From Rhypophila decipiens (Eukaryota; Ascomycota; Sordariomycetes; Sordariales; Naviculisporaceae), in contig MU858133.1 in assembly GCA_033297075.1 (NCBI GenBank), positions 1 through 64,000 on the forward strand: a stretch of 64,000 bases of DNA, in the 5' to 3' direction. Positions 22,008 to 32,819 of the stretch are shown here, in pieces. Both the position numbers and the translations under genes were made by a program. Within the stretch, counting starts at the first letter, position 1. Each line of letters begins with the position of its first letter. The notes beneath the pieces are model-generated. The model saw nothing but the letters and a program-made list of their open reading frames with translations. It had not been told where the DNA came from and did no database searches.

Positions 22008-23887
22008 CTAGAAAAACATCTTCCTCTTCAGCAGACCAATCGAGCCAGGGTTGGCCCGCGGAAACCCAAATAAGGCGGAGCCTTCTCCTTGAATATAAAC
22101 CTGTCCCAAGAGTTTGTAATAGCCATCCTTTCCCGCCTTGCGTAAAATCACAGGCAGCCTGGCACCGAATATGATGCAGCAGCGGTCAATCTTCAAGTCC
22201 AGGGCCGGGTAGCCATGAGTCACGCCGAAATATCCGCGACTGGTCACGATGAATTTCCTCAAGGCCATTCTCACACGCACATAACATTCGATAAGAGTGG
22301 CGTCCCCGATTGCTGACAACTTCTCAATACCGCCAAGATCATCCTGGTTGAACTGCGCCCCTGCCGTTTGCAATCGACCCAGATACGCAGCCGCGGCAGC
22401 CACAAAGGCACCCCAGAGTCCAGCGTGCATATTCTGGCATAGACTAGCCAAGAAGGATGCAAGGCGTGGCAGGCAACCTAAAGAATGGGCCAGTCTATCC
22501 GGCTGCTGGTAGCGCCCCGCTGAGTTGGGTAGGTTTCTCCACAGCTGTGCTACGTCCGCCGCGTCTGGGCTGACTGGGAAGATGGGCGATTCAAAGTGGA
22601 TTGAGTCTATGATTACGGCGCGAACTTGGAGTACGTTGCCGGGGAGAATGTGAAGGGGTGTTTGAAGAGATGTCGGGGAACGGAGCGGTTTGGTCCACCC
22701 TGAGTGCAGAGGTTGTAATAATTTTGCCGTCTGTCCCAACGTGGAATAAATGATGCGATAGGCGCGCCGAATGTTTGTTCGTCGTGCGTGACAGAGTTGA
22801 GAAGACTGAGGTCACCAGTCGAAACTAAGTATTGGCAGGCAAACTGGAGATAGACGTCGAGGAAGTGGCTTTTGTAGTCAGGGGCCATGACGAGACCGGT
22901 ACCTGTTAGTTCCTCTGCCAAGCCGAGGAATGCGTAGATTCGATCCCTTTTGTCCGTTAATTTCAGGTCCCTGTTAGCACGACCCAGAAATGTAAGAAAG
23001 TCGACTTTGATACCCGTGGACGAGGACGCGAAAACGCGAGCCTCTTTTGCATGAGGCCCGCTCAAATAGGTATCGAGGAACGTTGCCTTGAGTTTCACGT
23101 TGACTATGCCGGTCGGGCTGAGCAGCGGCGCCCTAAGCTCAATCCAGACACAGACTCGCAGCAACTCGAGCTAGTCGATTCTGGCACAACCCCATAAGAC
23201 AATGGCTCGCGTTGCCAGTCCAACTTCTTGTACCACCCACCCACGATCGAACCACGGCTGCCTCAAGAGCTCCGAAATTGACGGCCATCTCGAGTCCAAG
23301 ACCAGCGGATCGTCGGGTTTTGGATAGGGGAAGCTGTCCCACGTGGACATGTCGATTTTATCAAACGTCTGGCATATCACGGCGTTCACGTCAGATACCA
23401 CGGCCGCAGCGTTGTCCTCGTGTCCATGAGATTGGGATCCGATGTGTATCAAAACAGTCTTGGCGTTGCGATAGATGCGGGCCATAAGAGCGACCTGGTG
23501 CCCCTTCTCCCAGGAATCGGCTTGGTCGATGCAGATTGAGTCGGCCCACAGCGTCCGCGACTCTGTCGGCCATCGGACGCATCTCAAAGCGTCACGTAGA
23601 TTCGCCGTGATGAACAGGCTCTTCCCGTCGCACTCGATCTCCTGGTCCTTCAACGGGGTTCCCCAGACGTACGAGATGGCTTCGAACTGGGGAGCTTGGT
23701 CCAGCAAAGATACGTTCAAGCTACACGAGAGGGGTTCGTCGTCTTTGCCAGGATGGAGGATTAGGTATCGAACAAAGTCCCCATGGGGGAGCTGCTGGTA
23801 CTCGTAATGGGCTTTCCTTGACAGCGCAAGCCTGGCGCATCCCACGTCAGTGTTACAACCTGACACCTGGGTAGGTACAGACTGCAA
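22008..23887 (-). pseudogene. HET-domain (heterokaryon incompatibility) gene, broken
   Basis: The HET domain is clear: FEAISYVWG, LRDALRCVRW, LWADSICIDQ and WEKGHQVALMARIYRNA. After LWGCARID there is an in-frame TAG at 23171-23173, followed in the same frame by LELLRVCVWIEL, where family members usually have Trp. About 175 codons later the frame is lost near a CCCC run (minus strand, 22644-22641). The next frame continues with GNVLQVRAVIIDSIHF to a stop at 22008. No convincing ATG is seen at the front, so the true start is unclear. HET proteins trigger cell death after fusion of unlike hyphae. With a stop, a frameshift and an unclear start, this copy is probably non-functional. Confidence 0.85.
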
Positions 23888-24638
23888 GGCTGGACACCTA
23901 ACGGGGGGGTTGACAGTTTGGAAGGAAGGTTTTACGCGGTAAGCACTACAAGTACTGTCACTGATCTGGTTGCTCTACTAAGAGCTTGTTAAAGATGAAC
24001 AAGATAGTAGACGATGAACTCAGGTATGTTCAGAACTTGGAACTTGTATTGTTGCGTGAGGAATCCAAGAATCCTCGGACGGAGAATGCTGCGCATTCTC
24101 CTGCTATATAGGAACCTATTTCTGTGTGCTCGGTGTTCTCATCTTGCTCACCACCGAGCATCCTGCTCGCCACCGAGCATCCTTGCTCCACCGAGCACGT
24201 CATGATTGGTCGCAACCCTTCAGCACCCTCAGGCCTCTTTGATTGGTTGGCGGCCTTGTGTGGGGTAAACTGCGACCTGGGTCATGACACGCCTGGGTCA
24301 TGACAGTCAGGCGAAACAAAAGACATATCCGCGCTCCAGGCTCTGGCATATGATGGGACCGAGAAGAAAGTGGACTGAAGCCGCGACTTCGGAAAGAATC
24401 CCCGCACAACAGCTGGCGCAGCAGTACCTGCAGCATCACCAGAAAAGCTCCGAATCAGGCATCAGTGATGTGATTCAAGCTGGTTATTTTCCTGTCACCG
24501 CTCTTGCCTAAATTGGTTCAATTGATATAAGTAACGCTAAGGCCCAATTGAGCCTAGTCTCACACGATGTTCGAAGAAACTAGTACAATACAAACCAAGT
24601 CAAAACAACGCTATAGACGAACAATGTTATTCTCTTAG
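23888..24638. other. Gene-poor segment with short inverted and direct repeats
   Basis: No gene is recognised. GGAGAATG (24081-24088) and CATTCTCC (24094-24101) form a perfect 8-bp hairpin stem. Three direct copies of CCACCGAGCA occur between about 24151 and 24200. An inverted GTGCTCGGTG lies near 24126, so the segment may be a degraded mobile element. Confidence 0.5.
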
Positions 24639-25123
24639 GCCCCTAATATACAGGCACCAGTCCTCTCATATATAGGCACTAGTCTTCTTATATATAGGCA
24701 CTACTCTTGTTGGAATAAATACCTTAACTAGACGAGAATAGAGGCCTTGACTAGCGAGAATAGAGGCCTTGACTAGCTAGAATAAATGCCTTGACTAGAT
24801 AGTCTAGACTGGAATAAATGCCTTAACTAGATAGTCTAAACTAGAACAAATGCTTTAACTTACTAGAATAAATGCCTTAACTAGCTAGAATAAATGCATT
24901 AACTAGCTAGAATAAATGCCTTGGCTAGCGGGAATGAATACCTTGACTGGCTAGAATAAATACCTTAACTGGCTGGAATAAGTGCCTTAACTAGCTCGAA
25001 TAAATACCTTAACTGGCTGGAATAAATGCCTTAACTGGCTCGAATAGGTAAATCCCTCTATTCTGGAAAGTCAAATTGGACTAGTGCCTGTATATAAGAG
25101 TAGTAGTGCCTGAATATTAGGCG
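24639..25123 (-). mobile_element. Copy B: ~485-bp element with terminal inverted repeats and minisatellite core
   Basis: The left end reads GGCCCCTAATATACAGGCAC. The right end, on the other strand, reads GCGCCTAATATTCAGGCAC, an imperfect terminal inverted repeat of about 20 bp. The core is about 14 units of 20-30 bp built on GAATAAATGCCTTAACTAGC. No protein is encoded. It is about the same length as the copy at 54511-55000, in opposite orientation, with the same ends. This fits a non-autonomous, MITE-like DNA element whose interior has expanded as a minisatellite. A target-site duplication is not clear. Confidence 0.75.
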
Positions 25124-25238
25124 CTGTTGGTTGCACTGGTGATCAATATCAACAGAGTCCTCTTGGGCTCTGGTGAATCTGATCGTTAGTAGTGCATGTG
25201 TATTCTTCAATCTAGTGTGTCTATGGACCTGCTACCTA

Positions 25239-25302
25239 CTGGCCTACATATAGTAGGCCATCGGTGCTGCACACTGCTGTTGACCAGCAGTGTAGCACCG
25301 AT
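25239..25302. repeat. Two adjacent strong hairpins
   Basis: Hairpin 1 is TGGCCTAC (25239-25246) with GTAGGCCA (25252-25259), loop 5 nt. Hairpin 2 overlaps it. CATCGGTGCT (25258-25267) pairs with AGCACCGATG (25293-25302), and ACACTGCTG (25270-25278) pairs with CAGCAGTGT (25284-25292), leaving a 2-nt bulge and a 5-nt loop. They lie just outside repeat copy B. Confidence 0.75.
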
Positions 25303-25557
25303 GTCATCATGACTGCAGTGGCTCACCCACGCTGCATAGCCAAAGCAAGGAAAACAACCAACATCCCACTGTTGGTCCCTATGTGGTGTAGCGCAGGTTG
25401 TTGTGATAGGTAGAGTGTGGTGGGGGTTGTGGTGTTGCGTTTGTTCCCACAGGCGCCTTCTCTTATTGACATAAAAAAATATGAAGTGCTCAGCTAGCTA
25501 TATACGCAGCTTCTTTTGTCAAATTGCTTGAATGAAGGGCTGTTAATGAAATCACGG

Positions 25558-25608
25558 TACGGAGTAGTGAACCTATAGTCGCATAGGGCATACGGATACT
25601 ACTCCGTA
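25558..25608. repeat. Short inverted repeat with TACGGAGTA ends
   Basis: TACGGAGTAGT at 25558-25568 and its exact reverse complement at 25598-25608 enclose 29 bp. The TACTCCGTA word recurs singly near 13012 and 59449. The layout suggests a tiny MITE or MITE remnant. Confidence 0.6.
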
Positions 25609-26872
25609 GTAGTGCTTAGGCGATGGTTAGATACGAATTCAACCAATATATGACTCCTGCTTCTCGCCATTCAGGCCGCAGTCCCCTGACTGCATTTAGT
25701 TACCAAATTACCTACATTGTAAAATATTTGAAACTCTTACCATAACACCAGGTACTCCATGGAGAAAACCGTTGATCCTGCCTAACCTTTGATCCTGCCG
25801 GTCCTGAACCTCTGAGGAACCCATTATCAGGCAATTTCAAGTAAGCAATGAGAATGATTCGCCGACTACCGTTTCAACACGGGTTCCGCTACATCGGACT
25901 CAGGAGACAACAACATATTAATGTTCTACTCACGATGGCCTGCTAAGACTGTCAGAACACGAGAAAGGAACAAAAACGCGTCGTCGACAATAGGAGAGGA
26001 GTTGTTGATGACGAGAAGCTGCACTTGCACTTGCCAACTCCGGGATTATTCCAAAAGAGACCACGAAATTCGATTACGATATAGAAACATGGGACATATT
26101 CCTTCTACCACAGTCTGTCGCTCATGGGCTCTGGTAGCTGTGGAGTCTTGACGACCAACTTGGCAGTCTGATATCAGCAAAGTGCGAGCTCCTCCATGCC
26201 GATGTTGTCAACTTGGTACAGTATGTTGTCACCTGCCAAAAGCCTACTAGGAGTCTCGGACTAGTAACTGTTTACCGGTTGGCCATAGAAAGCTGTTGAG
26301 ACTGCCCCACCAATCAAGAACAGCCCGTCGAGACCCAGTGTAGCAGTATCCAAATGTCAAGGCATATCCGGAATCCTTCCCGGGTCCAGAGGGCTTACTC
26401 TTGTGAAACAGACCGTTCATGCAGTGATAGGACCGACGCTGACTTGGGGCACGGTAGCAGTCTTCTGGAAGGTGTGGGGCAGAGTCCGAGGTGACGAAGC
26501 TGATCCGAGACCAGCTCCACCGTATGGGATCAGATGATTCGTCCTGGACCCTGGGGTCCACCTCGAATACTCACCTCAACGCAGTGTGTGAATGGAGGCA
26601 ACAGCACTGGAACGGAAAGACGGCAACGCTCTGAAGTATGCGAGCAATTGAGGGAGGGCCCTTGGGCATACGAAGAGCTGGAAGAGATGCTGGACAACAC
26701 CGTGACGGTGAGAATGAAGGAAGGGGTCGACGGTCCCAGATGTCTATAAAAGCCCCCGTTTCCCCTTACTTTCAAGCTACATCTCTCAAACAATCGCAAC
26801 GCAAACCAACAAACCAGACCATCTAGCACATTCAAACCAAGACATCACCAATCCTAACCAATATCCATCAAT
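25609..26872. other. Upstream region of the small secreted protein, no other gene
   Basis: About 1.26 kb with no recognised gene. The last 130 bp hold the TATA box and leader of the next gene. Confidence 0.5.
26745..26751 (+). promoter_or_regulatory. TATA box of the small secreted protein gene
   Basis: TATAAAA about 120 bp before the ATG, followed by a CA/CAA-rich leader (CAAACAATCGCAACG and similar) typical of well-expressed fungal genes. Confidence 0.6.
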
Positions 26873-27256
26873 ATGCGCGCCTTCACCGCCGTCCTTCTCT
26901 CCCTGGCAGCCATTGCCTCCGCTGCGCCCTCTGCCGGTAACAACGCAGCCGACGCCCTCGAGGCCCGTCAGGAGTGTATTTACTCTTGTGGCTGCAGTGC
27001 GGTCAACGGTGTGCCCGGAAACACCCAGGGCTGCTGCACCACCACCGGCGGAACCTTTGATGGAAACGTAAGTAGCCCCTTTCATTGTAGTTTCCCTCAG
27101 CTCGGAAGATTCCACCCGCCAACAGATATATGTACTAATCACACTGCAATCAAATAGCTCTGCGGTGGACTCACCGTCACAAGCCACACAACGTTCAAGG
27201 GATGCTGTGCAGGAGGCAACGCCGTCTGCTTTGCTCCCCGCGGATGCCCTCTGTAA
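26873..27256 (+). CDS. Small secreted cysteine-rich protein (effector-like)
   Basis: Two exons, 26873-27067 and 27158-27256 (GTAAGT donor, TAG acceptor, phase 0), give 97 residues. A signal peptide (about residues 1-18, ending SAAP) is followed by a short acidic propeptide ending LEAR, a likely processing site. The mature part starts QECIYSCGC and has about 65 residues with ten cysteines, including two CC pairs, enough for five disulfides. Gly-rich loops separate them. The size, secretion and Cys content match small secreted effectors or antimicrobial-type peptides. I recognise no named family. A clear TATA box sits upstream and a perfect palindrome lies just past the stop. Confidence 0.85.
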
Positions 27257-29254
27257 GGGAATCTCCTCTTTAAAGAGGAGGCTTGGACCCTTGGACAGAC
27301 ATGAACCCATTCTTTTGAGGTGATAGCAGCGGATGAAGGAGAATGAGCTTTTCGGAAACTTTCCATTGGGCTTTGTACTTTAAGAATCTCGTCATTTCCG
27401 GCGAATGGCGCGAATAGCTGGAGTGACGAAGCAAAGCAGCAATGATGAGCTTATCAAGCTACATGCGAAACCGCCAATTTCAAAACAACCTGCCATGTGG
27501 ATGTACTCTTTCCTGGCCGTCTCCTATATCTGCCTGACCTGACTGCAGATACGGTTGTCACCAGACAGCGTCGTGGAATGGGGTTAAGAACAACTTGCAC
27601 TTCCTCTCAAACTAATTCGGGTCGTTTCGGTCAATGAGGCAAAGAAAAGAGCCCAGTCACTTAAAATCCATGGTTCGACTTGGTTGGCTTGAATTGAGTA
27701 ATGTCCCATCCGTAACCCTAACCCCTATAGCACTTGCTAAGTTGGTCACCGAAAACTGCATGTGGGAATAACTTCATACTTGAACCCTTTCTTTTGCTAG
27801 TTCAAGGTGTTCCGTTCGGTTTACTTTACCTTGATCCATGTCAAACCTGGCCAGCTCTCCTCCAAAGTCAAATTAAACTCAAGTGGTTGGTTGGCTTGGT
27901 TGGACTTCCTCTCAGAGAACATATACTGATCAAGTTCAACACCCAGAGATTACTAAGCTTGGGTACCTTAGGAAAGGCTAATTTCCTTCAGGAACATCTT
28001 GTCTATTCCCTTGGTATACAGGGCTCTCTCAGGGACCACAAACCGGAGCTGAACCATACGAGCAGCTAGCACAGGGGTCACCATTACGGAACGCAACCAC
28101 CACTGCGCAAAACCTGTGGAACCTTCTATCATTCAAGATTTTCCCAGCATTCATTGACGTAGAGGCCGCAACATAAAACGCTGGTACGGAGCTTGAAGGT
28201 CAGTGGAGAAAGAATTAGCAAATAAGAAGCCTGAAGCAGACTAAGAGAACCCAACTTGCGATTTGGTACCTCAAGCATTTCATCTCGGATCGGCTTTAGG
28301 TGATGCACGTCACGTCATGTTCCCCGACCATTGGCCAACCCTTCAGTGGTGTTCACCGGACTGTGGGGGAAAAAGCGGCTGAAACTTGGTCCTGCATGCA
28401 GACTGCGTTGCCCTGAACGCTGGACAATGTCACCTAAAGTTATTGCCATGGAACGATCATCCTGACACTGAGAACCGCTGGAAATGGAGAAAAAGCTGAA
28501 ATGACCCGATTGTGTGGTCAACCCAATATGGCCGTATCCCGTTCCACATCTAGGCTCTCTTCTCCCTGGAGCTTCCCGTGCCACGCATCCCGTTTCCACG
28601 GAACTGTTCGGCGCTGAATGGTACCTCGCTTCGCTTCTGATGTCTCTTGTTGGTTATGATTGAACACTCGACCGACTTTGCCACGAGGCGCAGACAGGGA
28701 GTGCAATACATACTCGAGTCTGGTCCGCCAGGATGGAATCCATTTTTACGGACACCCCGTAGGTCGGCATCCAACCAGAGCTGGAAGCCATACATACACT
28801 GGGCCAATTCTGGCATAGCAACTGGCTCTTGACAAGACAACCGACAAGAGGTGCGTCTAGTGGGAGAATATTTTTGGAAGTCCATCACCCCGTTCTCCAC
28901 GGTTTCAAGGCTCACATGTCTAGTTCAGTTCATGGTCCGCTCCTGTGCCCGACTGCTCATGAAAAAGGCGCACCTCGGTGTGAACGAGCACCGAGTGGGT
29001 TTCGTCTAGTCAACGTAACCCTGACCGAAAGTTGACATTTTCTTTTGTGCATACTAACGAAGCAGACTCGTAGCCAGAGCTGGGGGAGCAGCCGTGTGGG
29101 CCCTCCTTTCGGAGATGGTGGCTTGCCGGGATTGACGGGACTTGGACTGCCCGAGCTTGTATAAAGGTAGACAGCTTCCCAATACGACCTATGAATATCC
29201 CCATCTCGACTTTGGCTACCGTCCCCCAAGTGTCTCCTACATCGGCTGTTAACA
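27257..29254. other. Intergenic 2 kb
   Basis: No gene is recognised; open frames such as 27734-28069 carry no motif. It contains an 18-bp perfect palindrome at 27263-27280, a telomere-like GTAACCCTAACCCC near 27713, a TCTGGTCC motif at 28719-28726 and, at the right end, the promoter of the FAD oxidase. Confidence 0.5.
29160..29166 (+). promoter_or_regulatory. TATA box of the FAD-linked oxidase gene
   Basis: TATAAAG about 90 bp before the ATG at 29255, at a normal distance for a fungal core promoter. Confidence 0.55.
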
Positions 29255-31083
29255 ATGGTTTCCTTCAAGTTCCTCGGAATCGCCCTTGCGGCCAATATTA
29301 CAGTATTAAACGCCCTCTCCATTCACGACAAGGATGCCGCCACCCGTGAATTCCGCAGGAAGCTCTCGCCTGGAGCCAAAATCTACTTTCCGTCCGACCC
29401 TAACTACACCAACCTGACCGCTCAACGCTGGACTGTATATGAGGAGCCTACCTACTCTGCTACCATTATCCCTGCCGTTGATTCGGACGTCCAGAACATT
29501 GTATGCCATGCCTCCTCCGCCCCAAGTCCCTCCGTCACATCCAGCTCAGATATATCATAGGTAGGCACATGCTGACCATGATATCTACTTGCTAGGTAAA
29601 AATTGCAGGTCGCTATGGTATCCCTTTCCTCGCTACCGGTGGCGGCCATGGGCTTTCAACCACACTCAGCAAGCTCCAAGACGGAATCAACATCGATCTA
29701 AGCCTGTTCAAGAGGGTTGACATCAACCTGAAAGCGAGCACTGTCACTGTTGGTGGAGCCAATGTCTTTGGGGATGTTTTCAAGTCCGTGTGGGATGCAG
29801 GAAAGGAGATGGGTATGCATACTCTCTTCTCTGTTTAACGTGACCTATCTGAGACCCACGAGCTAACAAGAAGATATAACAAATCAGTAACGGGGTCATG
29901 TGCTTGCCCTGGCATAGTTGGCGCCACCATCGGCGGCGGTGTGGGCAGACTCCAGGGTGTCCATGGTCTCATCATCGACACCCTCGTGGAAGCCGTTGTT
30001 GTCACAGCAGATGGCTCGCTTGTGACGGCATCCGAGAAGAAGAATTCCGATCTCTTCTGGGCCCTCCGCGGCGCTGGAGGCAGCTACGGCATCATCCTCT
30101 GGGCGACGTACAGACTCTTCGACCAGACCAACGGCGGCATGGCCTTCAATGCCGATTTTGTCTTCCCGGTCAACCAGAGCGTGAATCATTGGCAGACTTT
30201 GAAGGAGGCCGCCAAGAATCTTCCCGCCGAGATGGCACTCATTTCTGCCGTCAACTATAACGATGCTTACGGTGGGGTATGTTGACCATCCTTTCCTCCA
30301 CCACTGATATATCGTCCTCGGTTCTTTGCGAACTAAAGAAAACTGACTATCATCTTGATAGGCCAACATCCTCTTCAACGCAGTCTTCTACGGCCCGGAA
30401 GCCATAGGTCGCAAGTTCATCGAGCCGTTTTACAAGAACCAGCCGCTAATAAGCAACGTCTCCTACGTGCACGCATATGAACTCCTGGCCGTGGCCGTGT
30501 TCGGTCTTTTCAACGACAAGCAGTGCGCCAAGGGCCGACACGTGAATACCTATACAGTCGGCCAAACAGACGTCGACGTGGCCACCTGGGACGGCCACAC
30601 GCGCAACATGACCGAGCTATGGACAAAGTACCCCCAGACCCGGCGAAGCAACGCTTTCTTGGAGACGTTTCCAAATCAAGCCGTCTTGGCGGCTGATCCA
30701 CACGGGACCAAGACGGCCTTTCCCAAGACGCATCGTGAGATTACAAACTACGTGTATGTTGATTTTCCGCCCTTCTTTCCCCTGACAAGACGTTGTGCTT
30801 CAAAATGAGCATGCTAACCACGAAAACTGAAAACAGCCTCTGGGGGTACAACTACGACGACGACAGCATCGACGACGAGGTGAATGATTTCGCCAGAACC
30901 GCCCGCACGGCATTCACCGAGACCAGCGGCTTCAAGGAGATGAACCTGTACGTCACCTACGCGCACGGCGACGAAGGGCCGAAAATATGGTACAAGGAGA
31001 AGTTGGCACGGTTGAAGCAGATCAAGAGAAAGTATGACCCCAAGCAGCTGTTTAGGTTTATGAATCCCGTGCCGCTCCATTAG
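29255..31083 (+). CDS. Secreted FAD-linked oxidoreductase (berberine-bridge-enzyme type)
   Basis: Five exons, 29255-29500, 29596-29812, 29888-30276, 30362-30753 and 30837-31083, join in frame to 496 residues. A hydrophobic N-terminus (FKFLGIALAANITVLNAL) is a likely signal peptide. The PCMH FAD-binding fold is shown by RYGIPFLATGGGHGLST, with the flavin-linking His, and by TGSCACPGIVGATIGGGVGR, with Cys in place for a second flavin bond. DLFWALRGAGGSYGIILWAT follows. The BBE C-terminus ends YDPKQLFRFMNPVPL. Such enzymes oxidise alcohols, amines or polyketide intermediates, and related ones act in cyclisations that include Diels-Alder steps. Its position at the edge of the PKS cluster suggests a tailoring role (inference). 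Confidence 0.92.
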
Positions 31084-31628
31084 TGTTTGATCCGAGGATA
31101 GGAAGAGTGGTTTCGATGCATAGAAGCATGGTTGTGGTTATGTGTTTACATTTGGGATACAGATATAGACGTCACTGTTATTCCTTACTGTGAAGTTGTA
31201 GTATAGTTGGTACAGATTGCTTGGCAAGGCTTTGTGTCAGTGTTGACACATTTTCCCTTTCACTCAATTTCAAGTTGGAAAGCGTTCTAGAAGATGCTGC
31301 AGTTGCCACTGCAATTCTCAATGATTTCCGACATGGATGGAAATATGTCAAGTCTTTGAGCAAACTGCAGACCGACTTGTCATGTGAAAGTGGAAATTGG
31401 TCAAGAATGAGGGTCACCTTGTGGGCAAGTGCAAAAGCGAAATTGTGGTTTCAATACAAACTACGGGGCCAAAGGGGCTTATTTATGGCTTAGCGCTATC
31501 AATAGAGTTTGGTCGTCAGGCATCAAGACGCTAGCCGAACCCAATCCTGACGACATCAAGACGCTAGCCGAATCCAATCCACTCCCGTACGTTTTCCTCT
31601 ATCGCTTTTTAATCAAGAAATGCCGACC
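31084..31628. other. Intergenic with a ~35-bp tandem duplication
   Basis: A sequence containing CATCAAGACGCTAGCCGAA and CCAATCC is present twice in tandem between about 31519 and 31580. No gene is recognised. This is the convergent gap between the FAD oxidase and the SDR. Confidence 0.6.
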
Positions 31629-32819
31629 TCAAATCTGGTCATCGATTCCCAAAACGCGCATCTTGAGCAGATCCTCCTTGATAATGCGCTCACGGTGCGT
31701 CTCCAGCTCCTCCATATCCCACTGGGCGCTGATGTATCGACCGCTGAGGAATTTGGCGCGCGGGAGGGTAAGGTAGAGGGCCGTGGAGGCGGGCAGAGCA
31801 GCTGTTATTCCACGGTCGCGTTAGCGGAGAACATGAAACCGGTCAGACTGTGGATTGCCTACGGGTGTCCTTGAAGGTCTTGCGCAGGAATTCGGGAGCG
31901 GCATCCGCAACCTTGGTTCCTTGCACTCCGCCGGGGTGGAAGGCAATAGCGACGACCCCTTGCGCGGAATAACCTATACTGCTGTTAGAGTGACCAGTGC
32001 ACCGGTGAGTACATGGACGGTACATGCCTTTATCGACAAACTCGGTGAGTCTGGAGCAGAAAGGTGTCAGTAAGTGCAAGGTGATAGAAGATCTACAAGC
32101 CCAAGTGGGTAGGAACAGTTCTCACCTGTTCAGAGCTCCCTTCGAGATCTGATAGGCGCTCATATGTGGGATTGTGACATAGGAAGATCGCGACGAGACG
32201 TTAAGAACCACACCCTGACCTCCATTTAGCTGCTTCAAGAACTCGACTGTCACCATGTATGTGCCTCGGATGTTGATGTCCTAAACCATTCCATCATCAA
32301 ATGTTAACCATTTTGCAAAGATGTGTGTCCATTGGTAGCGTGGGCAGTCATACAAACGCGGACCACCACTTGTCGAAATCCGTTTCGACAAGTGGTGCAA
32401 TGTGTCCGGTGGAGCCGGCATTGTTGATGAGAATGTCGAGCTTTCCGGCTTTCTGGATGAGATTGGCAACTTGTTCGCGGTCTGTGATGTCGGTTGGCAC
32501 GCAAAGCACCTGGCACTTTGGATATTCAGCTTCAATGGTGGCTTTGGTCTCCTCGAGATCCGTGACGTTTCTACCAGCGAGCACCACCTTGGTGGCCCCG
32601 GCACGGGCAAAGTGGATGGCGGTATGCTACAGCGCCAGATGGAGGTCAGCTACCAGAACTGGGGGCCCTTGGGGAAAGGCGGTGCGCAACTTGTCCGATG
32701 CCCGATCCAGCTCCCGTAATCAGCACATTCTTGCCAAGGGCGCAATCTTTGGTACCAGAGTCGGGGGAGATAAAATCGTAGACATCATGTCTGCTAGGCT
32801 TGATTGGTAGCGCATTCAT
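31629..32819 (-). CDS. Short-chain dehydrogenase/reductase in the PKS cluster
   Basis: Six exons can be joined: 32819-32691, 32626-32354, 32280-32126, 32050-32028, 31973-31863 and 31801-31629, giving 287 residues. Motifs in order are the cofactor loop TGAGSGIG, LDILINNAG, NVSSRSS (catalytic Ser) and YQISK (catalytic Tyr and Lys), then FHPGGV. The fourth intron (32027-31974, 54 nt) begins with GC rather than GT (AAG then GCATGT). Read through, it is also open, adding 18 residues that do not look like the family. The first intron has a weak GTTGCG donor. The enzyme oxidises or reduces a carbonyl/alcohol using NAD(P)(H). Its position between the FAD oxidase and the crotonase suggests polyketide tailoring. 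Confidence 0.85.

Noticed and set aside
27734..28069. 111-codon open frame with hydrophobic stretches
   Set aside because: No motif; Leu-rich from TTGGTTGG-type repeats; no supporting context.
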